This document shows, piece by piece, positions 23,967-31,586 of a DNA stretch of 64,000 bases. Within the stretch, counting starts at the first letter, position 1. Each line of letters starts with the position of its first letter. The notes under the pieces were generated by a model, which was not told the DNA's origin, searched no databases, and saw only the letters and a program-made list of their open reading frames with translations. Both the position numbers and the translations under genes were made by a program. The DNA is from Hamadaea sp013361475 (GTDB lineage Bacteria; Actinomycetota; Actinomycetes; Mycobacteriales; Micromonosporaceae): assembly GCF_040654195.1 (NCBI RefSeq), contig NZ_JBFAHM010000006.1:248001-312000 (forward strand), given 5' to 3'.

Positions 23967-24470
23967 ATGACCGGCGTGACGGACAGCGTGTTCCAGCGGG
24001 CCGACGACCCCCGGGCCAGGCTGATCAGCGAAATCATCAGCGAACTGCGGCTCTACTCGGCGCATTCGCAGCACATCGGAGACGCGTTCGCCGCCCGGAA
24101 TCAGCTGGGCAACGCCGACCTGCACGCGCTGATCCTGATCATGGAAGCGGAACTCAGCGGGCAGCCCATCACCCCGGGCGCGCTCCGGGAGGAGCTGAAC
24201 TTCTCGTCCGGCTCGGTCACCGGAGTGATCGACCGGCTGGAAGCGGCCGGTCACGTCTACCGCGATCGCGACACCGCCGACCGCCGCAAGATCTTCCTCC
24301 GGTACGCCGAACCCGGCGCCGCCGTCGCCCGGGAGTTCTTCCGGCCGCTGGCCCGGCGTACGGAAGAAGTCATGAAGCAGTTCACCGACGAGGATCTCGC
24401 GACGGTGCACCGGTTTCTGAGCCTGATGGTGACCTCGATGCGGGAGCACCGCGACGAACTGCGCCGCTAG
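23967..24470 (+). CDS. MarR family regulator
   Basis: A 167-residue winged-helix regulator. The wing region reads ITPGALREELNFSSGSVTGVIDRLEAAGHVYRDRDTADRRKIFLRY, the classic MarR recognition helix and beta-wing with the DxRxxxL motif. It lies 38 nt after the P450 in the same direction, with no ribosome site at ATG 23967. GGTTATCATG places a -10-like TTATCA right at the start, so it may have its own leaderless promoter. It may tune the carotenoid operon. It overlaps the convergent TetR gene by 4 nt. Confidence 0.85.
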   Translation: MTGVTDSVFQRADDPRARLISEIISELRLYSAHSQHIGDAFAARNQLGNADLHALILIMEAELSGQPITPGALREELNFSSGSVTGVIDRLEAAGHVYRDRDTADRRKIFLRYAEPGAAVAREFFRPLARRTEEVMKQFTDEDLATVHRFLSLMVTSMREHRDELRR

Positions 24471-25042
24471 TCCGCACGCTGAGGCCACTTCTCCAGCAGG
24501 AAGTGCAGGGAGTCGACGATGCGCGCCCATGAGTCGTCGAGCCCCCGAGGATGGTGGAACGCCCCGGACGCCTCCAGATCGGCGAAGCCGTGGAAGAAGC
24601 TGCGCAGCAGCCGGACCGCGTCGGTCTGGTCCGGTTCCGGCAGTGCGTACGCCCGGAGGACGGCGGCGGTCGCCTCGATGAGCCGGCGGGGGCCGGACGA
24701 TCGTTCGAGGACGGCCGGTTCGAGCGGCATCTGCGAGGCGGCGTACCGGCCGGGGTGGTGCACCGCGAAGTCCCGGTACGCCCCGGCGAACGCGGCCAGC
24801 GCGTCCCGCCCGGCTCGGCCGGCCACCGCCGCCGCGATCCGGTCGGCGAACTCCTCGCTGGCCTTCAACGCGACCCGTTCCCGCAGATCCTGCAGGTTCT
24901 TGACGTGTGAGTAGAGGCTGGCGTCCTTGACGCCGAACCCTCGGGCGAGCGCCGAGACGGACACCGCCTCGAAGCCGACCTCGTCGGCGAGGTCGGCGGC
25001 GGCCAGGACGACCCGTTCCGTGCTCAGACCCGCTCGCGGCAC
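24467..25042 (-). CDS. TetR family regulator (WHG-type C-terminal domain)
   Basis: A 191-residue TetR protein. The helix-turn-helix is EAVSVSALARGFGVKDASLYSHVKNLQDLRERV. The C-terminal part contains LLRSFFHGFADLEASGAFHHP, the WHG/TetR_C_33 ligand domain. It is divergent from the FBP-domain gene across about 60 bp, which it may control. No clear palindrome could be read in that gap. Confidence 0.85.
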   Translation of the reverse strand: MPRAGLSTERVVLAAADLADEVGFEAVSVSALARGFGVKDASLYSHVKNLQDLRERVALKASEEFADRIAAAVAGRAGRDALAAFAGAYRDFAVHHPGRYAASQMPLEPAVLERSSGPRRLIEATAAVLRAYALPEPDQTDAVRLLRSFFHGFADLEASGAFHHPRGLDDSWARIVDSLHFLLEKWPQRAD

Positions 25043-25101
25043 TCGACGCTCCCGGTAACCTAGAGGGATAAGTCAGTTGCCTAGCATCATACGGTAGACC
25101 T

Positions 25102-25632
25102 ATGAGATCACTCGTCGAGGCGGAGATCCGCTCGTCCTTCGTCAACTGCACCAAAGGCGAGGCGGCACGCCTCTCGCTCCCCCGCGATCTGGGCGACCGG
25201 GCCTGGGCCGACCTCGACTTCCTGGCCTGGCCCGACATCTCCGCGCCGGACCGGGCGTACCTCGTCACCGAGCCGACCCTGGCCGCCGTACCCGGCGAAT
25301 CGGACGAGCCGGGCGGGCAGCTCATCGGGGTGGCTCTGCGGCTCGCCGCCCAGAAACGCGGGCTGCTGCATCGCAGCATGTGCTCGCTGTGCCTGACGAC
25401 GCATCCGGGCAACGGCGTTTCGCTGATGACCGCGCGGAAGGCCGGAGTCGCCGGACGCCAAGGCAACTCCGTCGGCCTCTACATCTGCACCGACCTGGCC
25501 TGCTCCCTCTACGTACGCGGACTCAAGAAGCCGCACACCGGCGGGCGGCTGGACGAAACGCTGTCCGTCGAGGAACAGGTCGACCGGCTACGCGGCAAAC
25601 TCGACGGCTTCCTGACGAAGGTCCTCACCTGA
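25102..25632 (+). CDS. FBP-domain protein (FusB-like EF-G-binding protein)
   Basis: A 176-residue protein of the FBP/FusB type. An N-terminal helical domain is followed by a treble-clef zinc finger made by MCSLCLTTHP (CxxC, about residues 93-96) and CTDLACS (Cx4C, about 132-137). In staphylococci FusB binds elongation factor G and frees it from ribosomes stalled with fusidic acid; the role in actinomycetes is unproven. After the stop comes a 14-bp palindrome GACGGGCGCCCGTC that may end transcription. A divergent TetR gene may regulate it. Confidence 0.82.
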   Translation: MRSLVEAEIRSSFVNCTKGEAARLSLPRDLGDRAWADLDFLAWPDISAPDRAYLVTEPTLAAVPGESDEPGGQLIGVALRLAAQKRGLLHRSMCSLCLTTHPGNGVSLMTARKAGVAGRQGNSVGLYICTDLACSLYVRGLKKPHTGGRLDETLSVEEQVDRLRGKLDGFLTKVLT

Positions 25633-25654
25633 CGGGCGCCCGTCCGGGAAGACC

Positions 25655-26536
25655 TCAGGCGAGGAAGGTGCGCAAGGCCTCCTGGCTCGCCTGGATCAGG
25701 GCCACCAGCTCCGGCGTCACCCGCGACGGTGACCAGACCAGGGCGTACGTGAAGTGCAGGCGCGGCTCGAACGGCACGAAGACCACGTCCGGCCGGCGTA
25801 CGGTCTCGGCCAGCAGGCGCGGGACCGGCAGCACTCCGCGTCCGGCCGCGACGAGGTCGCAGCCCGCGTACAGGTCGTCGTCCACGACGGTCACCCGGGG
25901 CTGGTGGACTCCGGGGAAGGCGGCCAGCATCGCCGACCACAGCATGCGGGGAATGAGCAGCTCCTGACCGAAGAGCTGCGCCACGCGTACCCCTGAAGCC
26001 GTCGCGAGCCGCTCCCCCGCCCGGACCGCGACGTGGGTCACGGGCATCCGGAAGCGGGCCGCGGAGGCCAGACCAGGCGGAAACGGCGTGGTCATGAGGG
26101 CCGCACCGACCGTGCCCGCGGTGAGGGCAGCGGTGGCCGCCGCCCAGTGCGCCGGGACCAGCGTCACCGGTACGCCGGGCTTGCGGTCGCGCAGCCGCCG
26201 GGCGATCTTGGCGGCGAGCCCGCCGACGAGCGGCGCATAAGCGAGACGAATAGCGTCGGCGTCCGGCGTCGCGAGCCGCGCCGCCTCCGAGACGAGCAGG
26301 CCGGCCTGCTCCAGCACCGCCTCGGCACGAGCGAGCAGGGCGCGGCCGGCCTCGGTGAGGGCCACGCCGGAGGTCCGGCTCAGCAGAGTCACCCCGAGCG
26401 CGCTCTCCAGGCGAGCGATGGCCTGACTGACGGCGGGTTGGGAGATCCCGAGTTCGGCGGCGGCTGCGGAGAACCCGGCCCGGCGCGCGACCACGGTGAA
26501 GCACCGGATGTCGCGAAGCGTCGGGTCGGCGGGCAC
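25655..26536 (-). CDS. LysR family regulator
   Basis: A 293-residue LysR-type regulator. The N-terminal winged helix is RDIRCFTVVARRAGFSAAAAELGISQPAVSQAIARLE, with LGVTLLSRT following. A two-subdomain effector-binding region follows. GTG 26536 is the start. It is divergent from metE, and the 199-bp gap contains the B copy of the palindromic repeat. In enteric bacteria MetR is a LysR regulator of metE, so control of metE is possible, but no MetR-specific residue supports it. Confidence 0.85.
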   Translation of the reverse strand: MPADPTLRDIRCFTVVARRAGFSAAAAELGISQPAVSQAIARLESALGVTLLSRTSGVALTEAGRALLARAEAVLEQAGLLVSEAARLATPDADAIRLAYAPLVGGLAAKIARRLRDRKPGVPVTLVPAHWAAATAALTAGTVGAALMTTPFPPGLASAARFRMPVTHVAVRAGERLATASGVRVAQLFGQELLIPRMLWSAMLAAFPGVHQPRVTVVDDDLYAGCDLVAAGRGVLPVPRLLAETVRRPDVVFVPFEPRLHFTYALVWSPSRVTPELVALIQASQEALRTFLA

Positions 26537-26570
26537 GCCCCAGTATGCCCTCCCGCTCCCCCGCCTTCTT

Positions 26571-26635
26571 GCGCTGGATCAGCGATCGCGGTCGAATCTT
26601 GCCGCAAGATTCGACCCAGGACCCTGATCCAGCGC
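26571..26635. repeat. 65-bp palindromic repeat, copy B
   Basis: Arms 26571-26601 and 26605-26635, loop CCG, about 26 of 31 positions paired. It lies between the divergent starts of lysR and metE, so it cannot be an ordinary terminator there. Its right end CCAGCGCCAAAGAGCGC (26629-26645) is duplicated at 26651-26667. Confidence 0.9.
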
Positions 26636-26667
26636 CAAAGAGCGCAGCGTCCAGCGCCAAAGAGCGC
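26629..26667. repeat. Tandem duplication of the repeat's right end
   Basis: The 17-mer CCAGCGCCAAAGAGCGC occurs twice with a 5-nt spacer. Its complement, with one change, is the left flank of copy D (30963-30979), showing that the full element is longer than the 65-bp core. Confidence 0.75.
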
Positions 26668-26735
26668 CATCGGCCCCCATAAGCGAAGCGAATCGGCCCG
26701 GCGACGGTGGCGGCGAGCGGGCTATCTGTGACGGC

Positions 26736-28895
26736 ATGACTGACTTCCCGCCCTCGACCGTCCTCGGCTATCCCCGCATCGGCCCTCGCCGCGAGCTCAA
26801 ACGCGCTCTGGAGTCCTATTGGGACGGCTCATCCGATCGTCTGCTGGAGACGGCGGCGCAGCTGCGGGCCGAGACCTGGCTGCGCCTGCGGGAGCTGGGC
26901 CTGGAGGGCATCCCGTCGAACACGTTCTCGCTCTACGACCACGTGCTGGACACGGCGGCGCTCGTCGACGCCGTACCGGAGCGCTACCGTCACCTGCCGG
27001 AGCTGGACCGGTACTTCGCGATGGCCCGGGGCACACAGGAACTGCCGCCCCTGCGGATGACGAAGTGGTTCGACACCAACTATCACTACCTGGTGCCGGA
27101 GATCGACGCGACCAGCCCGTTCCGGCCGGCCTCGGACAAACCGGTGGCCGAGTACCGCGAGGCGCTCGCCCTCGGCGTGGACACGCGGCCGGTCCTGCTC
27201 GGCCCGATCACCTTCCTGCTGCTGGCGCAGGCCGCTCCGGGAGCGCCCGCCGGCTTCACGCCGCTCGACCGGCTCGACGACCTGCTCACGGTCTACGGCA
27301 CGGTGCTGGAGGCGCTCGCCGAGGCGGGCGCCACCTGGGTGCAGCTCGACGAGCCGGCGCTGGTCACCGACCTGACCGCCGAACAGCTCGCAGCGGTGCG
27401 GCGGGCGTACGACCGGCTCGCTGCGTCCACGCCGAAGATCCTGGTCGCGGGGTACTTCGGCGACCTGGGCGAGGCGCTGCCCGCACTGTCCGCCGTGGAC
27501 GGAATCGCCCTCGACCTCGTCCGGGGCGGACTGCCCGACCTGGGGCTGCTCGAAGGCAAGACCGTCGTCGCGGGCGTCGTGTCCGGGCGGGACGTGTGGC
27601 GTACGTCGCCGGACGTGCTCACCCTCGTCGAACGGTTGCGCCCGCACGCCGCCCAGGTCGTGATCGGCAGCTCCTGCCCGCTCCTGCACGTCCCGTACGA
27701 CGTCGAGGCGGAGACCGACCTCGATCCAGATCTGCGCGACCGGCTCGCCTTCGCCGAGCAGAAGGTCCGCGAGATCGTCGCCCTCTCGCGCGGGTCGCTG
27801 CTCGCGGGACCGGTGTCCGCGCCGATCCCGGCCGGTTTCGGAGTCACGGCGGCCGCGGCTCGTTCTCCTTATGCGGTACGCGCGAAGGCGCAGGCCAGGC
27901 TCGGTTTGCCGCCGGTGCCCACCACGACGATCGGATCGTTCCCGCAGACGGGCGATCTCCGGGCTGCGCGCGCGGCACTCGTCGCCGGCACGCTGGACGA
28001 GGCCGAGTACGAGACCCGCGTACGCGCCGAGATCGAGCACGTCATCCGGCTGCAGGAACGGCTCGGGCTGGACGTCCTCGTCCACGGCGAACCCGAACGC
28101 AACGACATGGTGCAGTACTTCGCCGAGCACCTCGACGGCTGCGCGGTGACCCGGAACGGCTGGGTGCAGTCGTACGGGTCCCGCTGCACCCGGCCGCCGA
28201 TCATCCACGCCGACGTCAAGCGGGCCGAGCCGATCACCGTACGCTGGGCGACCTACGCCCAGTCCCTGACGGACCGGCCGGTCAAGGGGATGCTCACCGG
28301 GCCGGTGACCATCGTGGCCTGGTCCTTCGTCCGCCGGGACATCCCGCTGCGAGACGTCGTCTGGCAGGTCGCCGACGCGCTACGGGGCGAGGTCGAGGAT
28401 CTGGAGGCGGCCGGGATCGGCATCATCCAGGTGGACGAGCCCGCCCTGCGAGAACTGCTGCCCCTGCGGCACGCCGCCCAGCCGGAGTACCTCGAATGGT
28501 CGGTCGGGGCGTACCGGTGGGCGACGGCCGGGGCGTCCGACACGACGCAAATCCACACGCACCTGTGCTACTCGAACGCCAGTGAGGTGCTGGCCGCGAT
28601 CGACGCCCTCGACGCCGACGTCACCACGATCGAGTCGGCCCGATCCGGCGGTACGCTCCTGTCCGCACCAGGGGTCGCCGACTACGGCCGCGGACTCGGT
28701 CCCGGGGTGTACGACATCCACTCGCCTCGCGTACCGGACGTCGCCGAGGTCGAGGAGCACCTGCGCAGAATCCTGGGGGTCCTACCGGCCGAACGGGTCT
28801 GGGCCAATCCCGACTGTGGGCTCAAGACCCGGACGTACGCCCAGGTGGAGGCGGCGCTGACCAACCTGGTCGCGGCCGCCGCCCGCGTCCGCTGA
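26736..28895 (+). CDS. metE: Cobalamin-independent methionine synthase
   Basis: A 719-residue MetE. It starts with the conserved LGYPRIGPRRELKRALESYW, has the folate-side motif, and keeps the zinc ligands: QIHTHLCYSNA (His and Cys), TIESARSGG (Glu) and WANPDCGLKTR (Cys). The shorter length relative to the 750-residue E. coli enzyme is normal in actinomycetes. It methylates homocysteine with methyltetrahydrofolate-triglutamate in the cytosol. The upstream gap is too short, and filled by repeat B, for a cobalamin riboswitch. Divergent from lysR. Confidence 0.95.
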   Translation: MTDFPPSTVLGYPRIGPRRELKRALESYWDGSSDRLLETAAQLRAETWLRLRELGLEGIPSNTFSLYDHVLDTAALVDAVPERYRHLPELDRYFAMARGTQELPPLRMTKWFDTNYHYLVPEIDATSPFRPASDKPVAEYREALALGVDTRPVLLGPITFLLLAQAAPGAPAGFTPLDRLDDLLTVYGTVLEALAEAGATWVQLDEPALVTDLTAEQLAAVRRAYDRLAASTPKILVAGYFGDLGEALPALSAVDGIALDLVRGGLPDLGLLEGKTVVAGVVSGRDVWRTSPDVLTLVERLRPHAAQVVIGSSCPLLHVPYDVEAETDLDPDLRDRLAFAEQKVREIVALSRGSLLAGPVSAPIPAGFGVTAAAARSPYAVRAKAQARLGLPPVPTTTIGSFPQTGDLRAARAALVAGTLDEAEYETRVRAEIEHVIRLQERLGLDVLVHGEPERNDMVQYFAEHLDGCAVTRNGWVQSYGSRCTRPPIIHADVKRAEPITVRWATYAQSLTDRPVKGMLTGPVTIVAWSFVRRDIPLRDVVWQVADALRGEVEDLEAAGIGIIQVDEPALRELLPLRHAAQPEYLEWSVGAYRWATAGASDTTQIHTHLCYSNASEVLAAIDALDADVTTIESARSGGTLLSAPGVADYGRGLGPGVYDIHSPRVPDVAEVEEHLRRILGVLPAERVWANPDCGLKTRTYAQVEAALTNLVAAAARVR

Positions 28896-28930
28896 GCCGC
28901 CGTCGCTTGCTTACGGCGCCGGCCTTTTGC

Positions 28931-28995
28931 GCGCTGGATCAGGGTTCCAGGTCGAATCATGGGTCAAGATTCGACCTGGAACCCTGATCCAGCGC
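28931..28995. repeat. 65-bp palindromic repeat, copy C
   Basis: Arms 28931-28961 and 28965-28995, loop GGT; 30 of 31 positions pair, the best copy. At the inner mismatch of copy A both arms here changed together (CCAGG with CCTGG). It sits between convergent metE and the SRPBCC gene and could serve as a bidirectional terminator there. Confidence 0.92.
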
Positions 28996-29015
28996 CGTGG
29001 CTTGGCGGTGTTGAG

Positions 29016-29429
29016 CTAGACGCTCGCGAGGGCCGGGGCGATCCGGGCGATCACCTTGGGCCAGCCCCGGCCCATTCCCTCGTACGCCTGCCGCCCGAGC
29101 GGCGAGTCCAGGTCGAATCCGGCGTGCTCGAAGAAGAGCCGGGTGCCGGTCCCCTCCGGGACGAGCCGCCAGGTCAGCGTGGTGTCGAGGACGCCTTCGG
29201 CGAACTGGATACGCAGTAGGCGCTCCGGCTCGACCGCGGCGACCTCGCAGCGCTGCTCGCCCCAGGAGCCCATGTCGAGGGTGAACCGGTGGCCGACGAT
29301 CGGCCGCACGTCGCCGGGCACCCACCAGCGGGCGAACAGCTCGGGCTCGGTCAGCGCCCGCCACACGGCGGCCGGCGGGTGGGGCAGGAACTCGTCGCAT
29401 TCGATCGCGACGGTAGCGGTGTCGGTCAT
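29016..29429 (-). CDS. SRPBCC (AHSA1-like) domain protein
   Basis: A 137-residue START/Bet v1-fold protein of the AHSA1 group. It begins with FLPHPPAAVWRALTEPELFARWWVP, followed by beta strands and TRLFFEHAGFD, and ends in a long C-terminal helix. It overlaps the upstream ArsR gene by ATGA. ArsR plus SRPBCC pairs are very common in actinomycetes; the partner's ligand is unknown. Confidence 0.87.
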   Translation of the reverse strand: MTDTATVAIECDEFLPHPPAAVWRALTEPELFARWWVPGDVRPIVGHRFTLDMGSWGEQRCEVAAVEPERLLRIQFAEGVLDTTLTWRLVPEGTGTRLFFEHAGFDLDSPLGRQAYEGMGRGWPKVIARIAPALASV

Positions 29430-29737
29430 GATGTTTCCTCATCCAGAAGGTCGCGCAGGGCACGCAGGCGCCCACGCCAGTAGTGCTCGAACGGGTGGAG
29501 CCAGTCGCCGACTTCGGCGAGCCGCTCCGGTCGCAGGTGATAGAACCGCTGACGCCCGCGTGGCTCCTCGCGGACCAACTCCGCCTGCCGCAGCACCTGC
29601 AGGTGCTCGGAGACGGCCGGTCGGCCGAGCTCGAACCGGGCGGCCAGCTCGTTGACCGGTCGCGGGCCCTCCCGGAGCACCTCCAGGATCTGGCGGCGGA
29701 CCGGGTTGGCGAGAGCGCTGAAGACGTCGGCGGGCAC
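29426..29737 (-). CDS. ArsR family regulator
   Basis: A 103-residue winged-helix regulator: ADVFSALANPVRRQILEVLREGPRPVNELAARFELGRPAVSEHLQVLRQAELV is the full ArsR DNA-binding domain (positions about 3-55). No metal-binding ELCVCDL motif is present, so it is of the non-metal type. I choose GTG 29737 rather than the TTG at 29773. A -10 TATCGT ends 6 nt before it and a -35 TTGACG lies 18 nt further up, giving a leaderless message and leaving the longer N-terminus inside the promoter. Confidence 0.87.
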   Translation of the reverse strand: MPADVFSALANPVRRQILEVLREGPRPVNELAARFELGRPAVSEHLQVLRQAELVREEPRGRQRFYHLRPERLAEVGDWLHPFEHYWRGRLRALRDLLDEETS

Positions 29738-29739
29738 GG

Positions 29740-29790
29740 TCCGACGATACGTCGGAGAATCCCGACGCGTCAACTTTTTCCGACGCGTCA
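29740..29790 (-). promoter_or_regulatory. Promoter and operator of the arsR-SRPBCC operon
   Basis: The perfect inverted repeat TCCGACG-ATA-CGTCGGA (29740-29756) covers the -10 TATCGT (29749 to 29744). The -35 TTGACG is at 29773 to 29768 with an 18-nt spacer. CCGACGCGTCA occurs twice (29762-29772, 29780-29790). This fits autorepression by the ArsR protein. Confidence 0.65.
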
Positions 29791-29806
29791 GCTCGCGCCG
29801 AGTCGG

Positions 29807-30196
29807 TCAGGCGGTGGCCTCGGTGGTGCGGGCGTGCTCGGCGTACGCCCGCACCACGGGATCACCCGACGAGGCGGCCTCCACCGTGGCGTACGACTGG
29901 ACGTAGTCGGACAGCCCGACGATGAGCAGCAGCCGGAGCAGCGTCTGGTCGGCGCCGGCGAGGCGGAGGAAGCCGCCTTGGGCGACGCACGCCTGTTGCG
30001 TCGTGACCAGCGCCGACAGACCGATCGAGTCGCAGAACCGGAGTCGGCGAACGTCCACCACGATGCGGGCGACGCCGTCGCCGACCAGACCGGACAGGCA
30101 CTCCCGGAACGCGGGCGCGCTGTCGATGTCCAGCTCCCCGGCGACCTCGACCACGCTCACCCCGAGGTCGGGGCGCTTCACGATCCGCACGCTCAT
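29807..30196 (-). CDS. STAS-domain anti-sigma factor antagonist
   Basis: A 129-residue SpoIIAA-like protein. It begins VSVVEVAGELDIDSAPAFRECL, and the phosphorylation loop reads RLRFCDSIGLSAL, with the serine after Asp as the expected phosphoacceptor. In this family the unphosphorylated form releases a sigma factor from its anti-sigma kinase. No kinase or sigma gene adjoins it, so it probably works with partners elsewhere. Divergent from the TPR gene across 50 bp. Confidence 0.88.
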   Translation of the reverse strand: MSVRIVKRPDLGVSVVEVAGELDIDSAPAFRECLSGLVGDGVARIVVDVRRLRFCDSIGLSALVTTQQACVAQGGFLRLAGADQTLLRLLLIVGLSDYVQSYATVEAASSGDPVVRAYAEHARTTEATA

Positions 30197-30246
30197 CCGG
30201 ACAGTCTAAGGAGGACCGGAGCACCCCGCCCGGCTACCGTGGGCCC

Positions 30247-30897
30247 ATGACCGTTGATCACCGGCTCGACCAGGCTCGAATCGCGTACGAAAAGGGCACC
30301 TTCGCCGGGGATGTCGGTGATCTCGCCGCCGCCGAGCGCGCCCTCGACAGTCTGGAGGCCGACACCGCACTCGCGCGCGGACGCCTGCTGAACGTGCGGT
30401 TCTTCGCCGACCGGGTCGAGGATCCCCGGGAAATGGTGCTGTTCGAGCAGGCCGCGGCGCGGCACGCCGCCCTCGGCGACCAGCGCGGGGAAGGCGAGGC
30501 GCTGTTCTGGATCGGCATCGTCCATCAGGTCGTCCGGGACGACGGCGCGGCGGCCGTACCGCTGTTCGAGCGGTCATTGGAGCTGGCCAGGGCGACGGGC
30601 GACAAGCTGACCCAGTCGTACGCCCTGCGCCACCTCGGCGTCGTCGCACACGCCCAGGGCCGGGTCGCGGAGGCCCGGGAGTTCCTGGAGCAGTCCTCCG
30701 CGCTGCGCCGCGAACTCGGCTTCCTGTCCGGCGTGGCGGCGAACATGGTCGGCCTGGCCTACCTGGCGCTCGGCGACGGCCGCCGCGACGACGCTCTGTC
30801 CATCCTGGACGACGCTGAGACGCTGGCCCGGGACTCCGGGGCCGACGAGATCGCCCGCCAGGTCACCGAAGCCCGGACGGCGGCCACCGCCTCCTAG
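30247..30897 (+). CDS. Tetratricopeptide repeat protein
   Basis: A 216-residue helical protein. At least three TPR units can be seen from about residue 65: ALFWIGIVHQVVRDDGAAAVPLFERSLELA, QSYALRHLGVVAHAQGRVAEAREFLEQSSAL and ANMVGLAYLALGDGRRDDALSILDDAETLA (each given only by its ends 84-113, 122-149 and 158-184). A protein-binding role is likely; the partner is unknown. It is followed by a C-rich stretch and repeat D. Confidence 0.75.
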   Translation: MTVDHRLDQARIAYEKGTFAGDVGDLAAAERALDSLEADTALARGRLLNVRFFADRVEDPREMVLFEQAAARHAALGDQRGEGEALFWIGIVHQVVRDDGAAAVPLFERSLELARATGDKLTQSYALRHLGVVAHAQGRVAEAREFLEQSSALRRELGFLSGVAANMVGLAYLALGDGRRDDALSILDDAETLARDSGADEIARQVTEARTAATAS

Positions 30898-30902
30898 GCC
30901 CC

Positions 30903-30960
30903 TCCGCCCGCTCCGCCTCTCCGTCCGCTCCGCCCCTCCGCCCGCTCCGCCCCTTCGGCG
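30903..30960. repeat. C-rich tandem repeats of CCGCTCCGCC
   Basis: About five degenerate copies of (CT)CCGCCCGCTCCGC follow the TPR gene stop. They contain no frame of interest. This is probably slippage-expanded sequence, extending to the outer end of repeat copy D. Confidence 0.6.
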
Positions 30961-30972
30961 CGGCGCTCTTCG

Positions 30973-31037
30973 GCGCTGGATCAGGGATCCGGGTCGAATC
31001 TTTCTCCAAGATTCGACCGAGAACCCTGATCCAGCGG
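30973..31037. repeat. 65-bp palindromic repeat, copy D
   Basis: Arms 30973-31003 and 31007-31037, loop CTC. Its left flank GCGCTCTTCGGCGCTGG (30963-30979) mirrors the right flank of copy B. The copy overlaps the end of the minus-strand membrane gene and supplies its last codons and stop. Confidence 0.9.
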
Positions 31038-31571
31038 GGGGTCAGCCTCCGGCGCCCGAGCATGAGGCGGCCGCGGCAGGCGGGGTTCGCGCGGCGGACG
31101 GGGTGGGCGGGGCGGACGGGGTGGGCGCGGCGTCGTCCGCCGTCGGCTCGGCCCGACGATGACGCCGACCGCCACGAAGACGTAGCCGGTCGCGGCGAGC
31201 CCCGCTCCGATTCCGGGCCGGCCGACCTCGGCGATCGCCGTGAGGAGGGCGCTGACCGCGACGGCACACGCCATCGCGGCCAGCGTCCGATGCACCCGCC
31301 GGCGCTGGCCGTAACGCGACGGCCAGGTCCCGCGTACGCCGAAGACCGCGACCAGCAGCATCAGCAGCAGCCCCAGCACCGAGAAGTACAGGTCGGCGAA
31401 GGTCTGCACGGCGACGTCGATCGCCTGTGACATCAGGTCGGCGTAGGTCACGGTCACGGCGGGCTCCGCCGGCGCCGCCCACGGCAACGCGAACGTGCCG
31501 ATCGCGACGAGCAGCAGTCCGGTGAGGACGAAGATCAGCCCGATGGGCGGATCACGGCGGGCCTCGGCCAT
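30981..31571 (-). CDS. Membrane protein with repeat-derived C-terminus
   Basis: A 196-residue protein with four membrane helices (about residues 9-31, 57-78, 96-115 and 120-141). A Pro/Arg tract (RPPRPPRPPRPP, about 148-159) comes from 15-bp tandem repeats. The last ~20 residues, DPPLDQGSRSNLGERFDPDP, are read from palindromic repeat D. The native C-terminus was probably lost when the repeat inserted, or the repeat was captured as coding. I do not recognise the family. ATG 31571. Confidence 0.65.
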   Translation of the reverse strand: MAEARRDPPIGLIFVLTGLLLVAIGTFALPWAAPAEPAVTVTYADLMSQAIDVAVQTFADLYFSVLGLLLMLLVAVFGVRGTWPSRYGQRRRVHRTLAAMACAVAVSALLTAIAEVGRPGIGAGLAATGYVFVAVGVIVGPSRRRTTPRPPRPPRPPRPPREPRLPRPPHARAPEADPPLDQGSRSNLGERFDPDP

Positions 31572-31586
31572 CGTTCCCTTATACCA

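Noticed and set aside
26537..26735. A cobalamin riboswitch before metE
   Set aside because: The gap is only 199 nt, mostly repeat copy B, and no B12-box-like sequence could be read. metE is a B12-repressed gene in many bacteria, which is why I looked.
10981..31037. CRISPR-like repeats
   Set aside because: The repeated unit is a 65-bp palindrome with copies kilobases apart in separate gaps, not a regular array with spacers; no cas gene is present.
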